A stretch of 27,272 bases of DNA from Pigoraptor chileana (lineage: Eukaryota > Opisthokonta > Filasterea), in NCBI GenBank assembly GCA_943704495.1, contig CALSCR010003740.1, forward strand, positions 1 to 27,272, read 5' to 3'. This document shows positions 1-15,553 of the stretch, piece by piece. Under the pieces are notes generated by a model, which saw only the letters and a list, made by a program, of their open reading frames with translations, searched no databases and was not told where the DNA came from. Position numbers and translations under genes: made by a program. Positions within the stretch are counted from its first letter, which is position 1, and each line of letters starts with the position of its first letter.

Positions 1-101
1 CTGTGCTTAACACATATAAATGTTGATTCGCATGCACGGGTCCACCAGTCTATGATTCTTATGGCTCACATGGAACGTTTTCTTCTCCCAAACGCATGCA
101 G

Positions 102-2233
102 ATCGATGGGTTTGTGCTCTACAAAAACATTGTCCGGACAATACTCCGCGCCGCCCAAAACGGATTCGAAGTGTCTGAAGAAGAGGCGAATCGCATGGAA
201 ATCGACTATCGCATGTACTTAAACATTCGAACGGACAGTCCGTATGCCGTCGCTCGATCGACGCTTGAGAGCTTGCGTGACTGCGGCATTACACACATTG
301 ACGTCGGGAGGAAGCCAAATGCCGTCGACACGAAGATAAAGTCGCATATGACGGACCTTTACTTGCTCGGGGCGCGGCATCCCGTGAGTTGAATTGTATG
401 CCCCTGGCCGGCACGGATTATGTTTGCGTGTTGGTGTGCTTCGTGGCATTGCGTCTGTCTGGCTCTGTCTGGCGCATGCGACTGACAGTGTTCCCATGTT
501 GTGAACACACTCAACCGCACACTCACTCACACACTCACTGCCACCACAACAGCACAAACACATCCTCATAAGCACACACACATAAACACCACAACCACAA
601 CCACATACTAATGTACCAGCAATTGCTGATTTTCCACAAACACATATACACACACACACACACACAGGAACTCGCCAAGGAAACTATTGTGGCCGTCATT
701 TCTTCCGATCGCGACTTTGCCTCTGAGGTGCGTGTGCTGCGGCTTGCTTCTTTCCGTCACGTGGTGCTCGTGCACAACGCCTCCAATGTGCGGCCGGGTT
801 TGGGCGGTCATTTCCACAGTGTAATTAATAATTGGAATGCCATGGTCGACGAGTCGATCTCACCCGGGAGTGCACCCTCTACCAATAGCTACTATGCCGA
901 CGACTCTCGCCCTTCGCACCAGTCTGCAGCCCCTGTAGCAGCACTTGCGCCACGTGATCCTGGTGGTCACAGCACGCCGTGGATATACGACGGGGGCATT
1001 CAGCCCCTGCAGCAGGCGACGCATCCATCGTCAAGTGGAGGCATGCGGGACGTGTTTGCGGCTTCGTCACCCCAGTCACGTGATATGCGTGAGGCGTCCG
1101 AATTTGCGAGGGCTCACGTGTTGCAGCTGTCGGATGCCCCGCGCGCCACGCACGCCGCAACAGCGACAGCCCCAGATGACGGCCGCCACTGGTCACGTGG
1201 TGGTGACGGTGAGTCTGAGCACTTGTCGCCGACTCTCCACGCACAAATGATGGACTGGCCATCGATGGACCTGCGCGACGCCTCACGTGACGCTGCACGT
1301 GATGCATTCCTCGGGGGGCGTGACGATGACTCTGCGGGCTTCGAGTTCGCAAGTGGAATGAGGCGGGTGAACACAGCGACAAATGCGTCACCACTTGGAT
1401 ACGACACCAGCAGCGGGCCGCTCTCTGGACACGACGGGCCGTTTGGCAACCAGCTGTCCGGAGCTTCCGTCCCCGTGAGTATCGCCGGGAAGAAGGTAGT
1501 GCACACTTTTCCTGGGATGAGTGATGCGCAGTTGGCGTATGTGCGCCAGTTTTTCATGACAGAGCTTAATACCGATCTTGGCCGCGACGGTTTTGTTGTG
1601 CGTGTCGAGTATGCGACACGCGAGGTAGTGCTTTGGGGACCCTCTGAGCGGCGCCACAACGACAGCGAGCTGCAGCAGCGCGCCAAACACCGTGTTTTCC
1701 TGGCCCTTGGTCACGTGCAGGAGGAAAGGGAGATCAAGCTCGCAATGGTGACGCGGATGGACGTCATGGGCGATCCCAAGATACAGGAAATTCAGGAGAC
1801 ATACCGTGTGTTTGCGTATGCGTCGGATCCCGACGAGGGCGGCGACGGCCACGGTCGCGTGTTCATGCGACAGTGCCCGCTATCGTGGCAGGAGCAGGAC
1901 GTTCGTCTCTATCTGCGCGAAAAGCACAACGTGTATGCAACGGCTGTGAATCTGCGCATCCCCCCCGTCGCGAAACCGACCTTTAAGACTGCGATTGTGA
2001 CACTCGACAAGGGGTCGCATCCCGATTTAAACGACGTGCTGCAGCGCCTGATCGGCTCTCCGATCGACCGACAGCGGTCCACGGACATTCGGTTCTACCC
2101 GTATCGCCCCCCGACGCAGGTGGCCAAGGGCACCACCGTGGTCATCTGTTACGACATGCGGTTCCAGCACGAGATTGGGCGCAGTGAGCTCAAGCGGCGT
2201 ATGATGGCAATCGAGATGCAGGCGATGAAGTAA
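102..2233 (+). CDS. NYN-domain (PIN-like RNase fold) protein, 5' end probably outside window
   Basis: Two exons are visible: 102-383 (donor GTGAGT at 384) and 668-2233 (acceptor after a CA-rich tract), joined in phase 0, giving about 615 residues. The first about 150 residues read as a NYN domain: an IDG strand at the start, helix KNIVRTILRAAQ, then NAVDTKIKSHMTDLYL, then TIVAVISSDRDFASEVRVL. The Asp residues in IDG, VDTK and SDRDF match the acidic metal-binding positions of NYN/PIN-like ribonucleases. The Asn normally present in the first motif (IDGFN-type) appears to be Val. Next comes a low-complexity stretch rich in Ser, Asp, Gly and His (coded about 840-1470), then a compact unrecognised domain (about 1470-2230) rich in charged beta/alpha segments, ending QAMK. 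An acceptor-like AG at 100-101 behind a pyrimidine tract suggests an upstream exon, but ATG 96 is in frame and could be the real start. RNA cleavage or binding is inferred from the fold only; substrate unknown. Confidence 0.72.
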
Positions 2234-2327
2234 TCACGTGATGCCGGGGGATGGGACTGTGTCACCACCGAGTTTGCGCTTAGTTTTTACATTTAATGGA
2301 CAGATATGTGAGATACTGATTGCTTTT

Positions 2328-2436
2328 GATTTGCATTGGTCTTGCGCATGGATGGATCTGTGTTACTATTGTGTGCTTTTGATTTGCATTGATCATACCT
2401 TACACAAGGATGGGTCTGTGTTACTGCTGTGTGCTT
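2328..2436. repeat. Imperfect tandem duplication, unit about 54 bp, two copies
   Basis: The two units begin with GATTTGCATTG at 2328 and 2381. Both continue with a divergent middle followed by the shared words GGATGG(A/G)TCTGTGTTACT and TGTGTGCTT. The copies differ by several substitutions and a few inserted bases, so the duplication is not recent. It lies in the presumed 3' UTR of the NYN gene. Confidence 0.7.
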
Positions 2437-2952
2437 GCGTGGATCTGCAGTTGGACCATGCACTTATTATATAGTCACCATCGGCTTCCGTCTCCGGTGT
2501 GTGTGTCGGTGACGTTGTCTGAACCAAAATATTAGTGCTCTTTGTGTTGTCGGATTATATTTTTTATTAATTGTTTCTCTCACTGTGGGTTGAGCGGTGT
2601 TATCATAGTACTTCAGTGCCGGCTCAACTCGGCCCCACTATGGCTTAATTAACATTAAATTACATCTAACTGAACCTTTACTGTCATTTAATCATTTTTT
2701 CTTCCCCCATGTCTTCTCCTTTGGGCAGGAGAGGGGAGAGGGGGTGGGGGTGACATACGCCGTTTTATAGTGGCCACGGGTAGAGAGTAGGCAAGGGAGA
2801 GTTGATATCGGACCTTACATGCTCCGGACCCAAACCGAGAAACAGAAAGCAATCTTGTATTCAGACCATACTTACTGCGGCAGGCACCGTCACGGCGAAG
2901 AGGGATCCTCCGCACACAGCCATGGCTCCATAACGCAGTACGACCATCCGAG

Positions 2953-3079
2953 GCTTCGTGCGGGCGCTTATTCTCGGAAGTGGCCACGTCACTACTGCGA
3001 GCAATGCACAGGCCGGCAGAACTTCGTGCGCTTATGACGTGGCCACATCACTGCTGCGAGAAATGCACATGCAGAATGA
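2953..3079. repeat. Imperfect tandem duplication, unit about 60-68 bp, two copies
   Basis: Units start at CTTCGTGCG (about 2954 and 3022). They share GTGGCCAC(G/A)TCACT(A/G)CTGCGAG and AATGCACA, with indels between. No coding potential was seen in either unit. Confidence 0.65.
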
Positions 3080-3660
3080 CCACTCTGCTTACCACTCTCG
3101 GTACACATAATTGCATCCCCGTTCGGCTGCAAGCTCCGCAAAGTCCGGCGGTTGATAATGTTCCCTTTGGAAAGTGTTACACCACCAAGTAACGGGTCAC
3201 GTGTCCATAAAATGCCTCACGTGATCTGTGTGTCAGTGCATCCGGGGTGCCTCTCACAAACAGATGTCGCAACTCAACTGACGCTGACCAATCTTTTCTT
3301 GCCGTGTGACTGGACGCATATTATTGCATCTCGCACTATTTGTCACACTGTTTTTCAAAGCTACACTCATTGTGAAAAGGGGTTGGAGGCGATAAGAGTC
3401 TATTTGGGCGTTTTATATGTTGCTCTCATTGCTCCTCCTTATTCTGCGTTTTATATAACTGGGGGTCTGCGTGGTGATGCCAATTCATTCACCACAGTTG
3501 ATTGGGCTGCAGGATTTCTTACACTCCTCTATCTCTGAAGTCGCGCATGTATATGACATGGGCGCAATCTCTTAGTTTTCCTGCATCTCATTTTGGAAAA
3601 AGAATAACCCCATTGCGTCTTGTATCAATAGTAGTGCGGCATTTTGCCTCCTTTGCCAAT

Positions 3661-9988
<6,328 letters not shown>

Positions 9989-12288
9989 ATATGAGCATTC
10001 GTGCCATGCGACAATACCCGTAAACCGCGGCTGCCTTTGCAGTTGGCTTTTCTTGCACTCAGTGGAAGACGCAAATGAGGTGGTCATCATGGCTGTGAAG
10101 TAAGCAGAATACATGGTACCGACTATGCTTTTGGCAATGCTGAGCTGCAAATAGTAGAGAATGGCTCTGAATTTATGTCGTCCTGAGTATTTTGTGCGCA
10201 TCCTTCGGAAAAAAGCTGCGTGGTACTCTAATCGGCTGACGATTGATTTTTTGTTTGGTATTCTTCACAATGGTCGCCCTCGGTTTGGGGACTGGCTGCA
10301 TTTTGGTTGTGGTGCCAGACGAAGCTGTCGCAAAGAATGTTTGTTTGTGTTGTTTTAGTGCTGTACCGTCGGTTATCGACGTAAGCATATCAGATAAGAT
10401 TGGAAGGTGGTATTGTGTGCAAGAAATGAATCAATCAGCGCGGAATACCGTACTGAGAATACCGGATGTTCATTGCCGTCAGCAGCAGCAGTGATTAGTG
10501 AACCGAGTCGGCTATTCTGTTTTACGGAGTCCCCTTATTATACCGACACCGGAGCATCACTGCCATTGACATGACTCACATTGCGGCAGACAGAACAAAT
10601 GATGAGACTGAGTGCCTCACCGTGACTGACGCCGCCGGGGACCAGATGTCATCAGCCAGCTCAGCCAGTCGACCAGCCATCGCCGCCGGCGGATTCCACC
10701 GGAAATATGGAAATTGTAACGCATCGGATTCCGTGTTATATCCAGATATATAATAGCCGTATAGCACAATCATTCTAATTCAATACAGCACAACCCAGAC
10801 TGATAGAACCTTCGGATTAATTTTTTAGAACATACCGCTGATTTAGAACATTCCGTCTCGGCTTCCGACGGAACGGCCGACGGCGACGGCGTCAGTCACG
10901 GTCGGTTTCGAGCGGGTCAGTATTGTATTATACCGACGGATGTAAGTTGTCATGTGCCAGTATTACTGAATTTCGGTGCCGTAGTGTTTAAGAAACGGGC
11001 ATACGAACCACGGGACTCGATGTCTGGTCCCCACACTCACCGCCTGGGTCGCTCAGTTAACCCAGACTTCGCCACCGGGCCACGGCACTGCTGAACTGAC
11101 CGGAGTAGAGTGCCCGCAACCAGCTGCCGTGTCAACACCGTTTACGTTGCCGGCGCCGGGTCAGATTCAGTAATTTACTGTAGTCGTCCGCGGCCGGCGA
11201 CGGTCAGTCAGCGAGGCATGACATTGTCTATTTTGATGAGCAGAGACAGTGAATGATACGGAATTGTAGCATTGTACGGCTGACTCCAGGGGTGCTCCCC
11301 TGCTGACTCCGCCGGTTCTCAGTATCCGCACTCAGCGGTTTCTCGGCGTACGGCCTGGTGTGGTCACGTGACTTAGACACAGCTGATGTCACGTGATGTT
11401 GACGTGTTTGATTTGTTTGGGCCAATCAATCGAGAACTGGGACTGTCAATTCAAATTCAGTGGGGTGGCACAAAGATCCAAAAACAATTTTATGCTCAGA
11501 AGAGCATTATAAAGTAAGAATTTTCTCAACGAGCCAAAATGGAGGCCATCCCGGCAATGCACGCGGGACACATGCACAGTGTGAAAAAATGACCGAAAAA
11601 ATATAACGAAAAGACCACCCTTCAGTCCGTGACAACTGTCAGTGAATTTGAAGGCCACACACCCTCAGTGCCACACATCACTCTGTATCTGCAATGACAC
11701 ACGTCTTCAGTTCGGCTTCCTTCCCTGTGGAAATCGTTCAAAATTCAGTCCCCAAAAATAAAATGATTTTCGTTTTGAATTTATTCGCACGCATTGATTA
11801 GTCCCAATTGACATGTGCTGTCAAATCAAATGACAGCCGCCTGCCATACGTTGCCGATACCCAGCCAATAAGGAAAATAAAGAAGGAAAGAATAATAATT
11901 AATTATTACGTATAATATTCGCTCTGTGTGTGTTGGACTCGAGGGAAAACTACATCTTTTGTCAAATGACGCACGAGTCAGCGTGCGTGCGTGCACGTCC
12001 CGTCCAGCATGACTTCGGGTGCGAACATCCGGCAACTTCCATTGCACTCCTCACCACCACAGAATGACAACTGTCATACGCTGTATCTGTCACGCCCACG
12101 AATGCAGTGTGCCCGCTTCGGTGCGCCGCGGAAATGGCATCATTGATGCCCGAGGGGGATAATCACCCCTCAGTGCCTTCAAAACTTGCGTGATTTTTTT
12201 TGATGCCCAGCAAACGTGCACACACGAAGTCGTTCAAGCACGCCGAGCCTCGGTGTCAGACTGTGGAAGGAATTCTAATCACTCGGCA
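9989..12288. other. Non-coding spacer upstream of the COE gene
   Basis: No supported gene on either strand; the longest ORFs are under about 120 codons and overlap the protease exon or lack any family resemblance. About 10490-11430 is rich in CG-containing words and unlike the CA/TG-rich introns. Words such as ATTATACCGAC occur twice (about 10533 and 10925). About 11430-12290 is AT-richer and holds the TGACAG/CTGTCA cluster. Probable content is the 3' UTR of the protease gene followed by COE regulatory DNA and possibly decayed transposon sequence. I cannot define any element boundary. Confidence 0.55.
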
Positions 12289-12359
12289 ATGATGGTGAGG
12301 CACTTAGATCCAAAGTCAAACGCCGTGGCAGTGGCCATCTGATGGCACTTGTCTGACAG
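11443..12359. promoter_or_regulatory. Cluster of TGACAG/CTGTCA words upstream of the COE gene
   Basis: Seven exact hexamers occur at 11443, 11636, 11818, 11831, 12071, 12087 and 12354. TGACAACTGTCA, an inverted pair of TGACA half sites with a 2-bp spacer, occurs twice, at 11630-11641 and 12065-12076. TGACAG is the core recognised by TALE homeodomain proteins (MEIS/TGIF class). Binding and regulation are inferred. The word also occurs several times downstream of the gene (about 20088, 20150, 20232, 20721), so it may be a property of the spacers. Confidence 0.35.
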
Positions 12360-15300
12360 CCAAGTGTTTCAAGAACAGAATCAAAAGACATGATGATCAT
12401 TCCGTCGAATGACATGATTGTCTGAGCAAAAAACTGTGCCCTGTGCAAAAGACATTGATCGACTAATCACAGAGATGCTCATTTGAATACTTCACACACT
12501 CACTACAGTCGCAGGAAGGCGTGGATGAGCTGACGACCGTGGCCGCGGCTGGGAGCCTGTTAGTGACACCCGCCGCCGTGGACGGACGCACACTGGCAGT
12601 CGCCACTGAAGACAGACACCGTCCCACAGGCAGCGATCATCGTGCTCTTGTGCGAGACTCAGAGACACGCCACGACGTCCATATGACCACGAACGAAGTT
12701 GGTGCCGACAGCCACAGTGCTCCACCTGCAGACCACAGAGAAGCAACAACAACCGTTTCGACAACCGCAGCAATAACACTTGACAATGTCGGCAGTACAA
12801 AGTCATGCGAAAGCACACTCGATCAAGGTGAACCGCCAGCCGATTCCAAGCCCGCCCCAAACACCGCAACCCTTCAGACTAGGTCTGATTTAGTGCATCC
12901 GCCGTCCACGACGACCATACTGGCACACGGCGAGCACGTGACGGATGCACGAGACAGCGATGCGAACAACAGCTGCTGCGTCGACCGCACAGTCACTGAG
13001 TCGTCGGCGGCCGACGCTTCCACCCTCGCTCTGAAGGCAGCACGGGCGCTGGGTCACTCGACTGACGCCCGCGACGGAGACGGAGATGCATCAGATGTCG
13101 ACGTTGTGATGTCGGATGCTGCTGTCGGCGACAAAGCAGAGCCGCGAGAAGGAGACGCACATGTACACGATGGCGCATCTGCCAGCAGTGAGCTCGACGC
13201 CACTGCAAACGAAACAGGCGCCCCAACAACAAACAGCGCGGCGGCTGTTCATCTGCAGCTTGGCGGCATCGACACAAACAGCGACAACGTTAGCAGTGCT
13301 GTCCCTCAACCGGTACGGCAGATTGTCTTTTCGAATGAGACGAATGCGGTTGTGGCGGCACATGCTGCAGGCAGTGCGACACGTGGACGCGGACGGCCGC
13401 CCACCGATCCGTGCCTGGGGAGCCGCCCGTCGGAGGTTTTCCGCATCATCACCGAGACGGGAAAGAGTCCGATTGTCTCTGCAGTGTTTGTGGAAAATCC
13501 GCCGGACTCCCTGCGCAAGAGCAACTTTTTCTACTTTACAATCACGTTCAAGGACAAGAGTAACCAGACAATTCGTGTGGACTATGCAAGTGAGTTGACT
13601 TCAACCTACAGTACAAACACACACACTCGTCTGTCAAATGAATGCGCACACACCGGTCTTGCATGCACGCACGCACGCACGAATTGCATGTCAGCTTACA
13701 TTAGCCGATTGGAGTCTTGCTCCTGCACTTGTTGTCAACTGCTACACATTGCGTGTCGTGTGGACTCCAAATTGCAACTGGCGGGAGAAGGATGGCAAAT
13801 TTCACACAGACAAATATTACTGCAATCAGATGCGACAACCGGCATGTGTCAATCGTCTTCACGCCCTGTCAATGAATAGCCCACATTGTCAGACGCTTTT
13901 GTCCCTCATTTTAGCAGTCAGGTTTGATAAGAATGCATCTGATCGCACACGTCAGTTGAGCCATCTTCTGCAGTGTACAAATGTCACGTCATTGCAAACA
14001 ATTGTTTCCGTTGTCGGTATTATAGCATTAACGCTGACAGAATCGCATTGCACGGTGAAGTTAATGTGACCATTCTACTCAATACATCGGGTCGAGTCAA
14101 TCCATGACACTGATCATGCGACATCAGATGCACAGAAGATACGCACCCACCTCCATCTGATGTCACCCACTTTCACGCTCGGTTGCCAATTGAAAGTGAC
14201 TGTCCTTACTGACCATTTCCGCACGTTTATGCTTTTTGTTATGTGCGCATCTCCCACTTCCGATCACACACACACACACACACACACACACACCGTGTCA
14301 TGAACCATCCCCCGACGGTGTCTTCAACGGTGATCATGACTGCGGCCGTCCCGGGCAGAGTTTGAGGAGTTTGTGGAGACGACAGAGACAACGATGCCGG
14401 ACCGTCGACGCACGCTTGCAAGAAATGGGTTGCGCTATACGCTCCGTGGCGTCTCAAATGATCCCACGCCCACGATATGGGAAGAGGTGTGTTTATCAAT
14501 GCCCGGCCATGTCAAGACCAGTATATGACTACGTGTGTCTGTGTCGGTGTCATGCCGAATGGTATGCGCCTACTTTGTTCACTGCATGATCAGTTAGCTG
14601 AACACGGCATGCCGTTTTGCAATTTTACAAAGTCATGGGTGCGCTGTTATGATTAGTTTGCGTGTGCAGTGGTCGTCCGGCATGCATGATAAGCATGGTC
14701 GTGCCGTGGGCACAGTCAGTGGTTGCCAGTGTGCATGCAGTGTGTGTGTATGTGTGCCAATGTGTTTGTGCCATGTATGTGTGTCATGTATCCTGTGCAT
14801 GCATGCGTGTGTATGTCAGTGTGTCGACTCTAGTACGGCATGACATGGCTGAGTGTAATGGCGGTTGGGGAGTTCAACTTGGGGGCCGGGCCGTACGTGC
14901 TCAGTGGGCCCTTGACTGACCGCATGTACCACCGGCCGCCCAATGACACACACCGCGCCGAGTGGGGCTCATAGTCGAAAGAGGTCTCGGGGATTATTTC
15001 CTTGACATTGTGCCATAGTGTTTTGCTTTTCCGTCAATTTTAATTTGTGTTTTAATTTAGTTTTTCACAGAACATTACATTCTACTCAGTACCTCTGGCT
15101 CTAATTCATTATCTCCCAGCGGGATGTCACACGCCGTGCTGACGTCACTGGCTAGCATAGATTCGAGTCAATCCGCTGTTTTCCGTAGAGATGCATCTGC
15201 CTGTCTTTGTCCTTTGGTTTCTTTTCCTCTTGTCCTCTATTGTTTTTCGTCTTTCTGTTCTCGCTCATGTATTATATTTGCCGTTTTTTAATCCCCTGGG

Positions 15301-15515
15301 GGTTCTCTATGAAATGCACTCCACAGTCGCTCTTTATCCGCCTTGTGGACGCGACGCCAGAACATAACATCATCGTGTATGAGGGACAAGACCGGGTGCC
15401 CGAGCTGCACAAGGTCCTTCTTACACACGAGTCGATATGCACGCGCTGTGTCGAGAAGCGACAGTGAGTGCACACTTTTATCCCCCCACACACCTTATAC
15501 AAACATACACACTGA

Positions 15516-15553
<38 letters not shown>

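Larger units (their letters stand above)
2234..3660. other. Spacer and 3'/5' UTR sequence between the NYN gene and the i-AAA protease gene
   Basis: No convincing gene on either strand; the short ORFs here have no family resemblance or coding character. The first part is the likely 3' UTR of the NYN gene, with T-rich stretches near 2550-2700 and an ATTAAA at about 2655 that could serve as a poly(A) signal. Two imperfect tandem duplications (listed separately) and two TCACGTG words near 3197 and 3218 lie inside. The last few hundred bases should contain the promoter of the protease gene, but no clear TATA box was seen. Confidence 0.6.

Noticed and set aside
611-667. Upstream in-frame extension of the second NYN exon back to ATG 611
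   Set aside because: The extension encodes a CA-repeat-derived His/Thr run and removes the NYN motif continuity. The acceptor at 667 joins the upstream exon in phase 0 and gives the expected domain.
10794-10816. 23-base inverted similarity to 20914-20937 (CCC.GACTGA...GAACCTTCGGA)
   Set aside because: It needs a gap and mismatches, does not extend in either direction, and a match of this length is near what chance gives in 27 kb; not enough to claim a repeat family.
15160-15176. tRNA B-box-like ATTCGAGTCAATCC
   Set aside because: No matching A-box, no acceptor or anticodon stems could be paired around it; it lies inside a COE intron.
15290-15302. EBF-type palindrome (TCCCCTGGGG) in the COE gene's own intron, suggesting autoregulation
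   Set aside because: The CCCNNGGG core is expected about seven times in a window this size, and the outer bases match only on one side.
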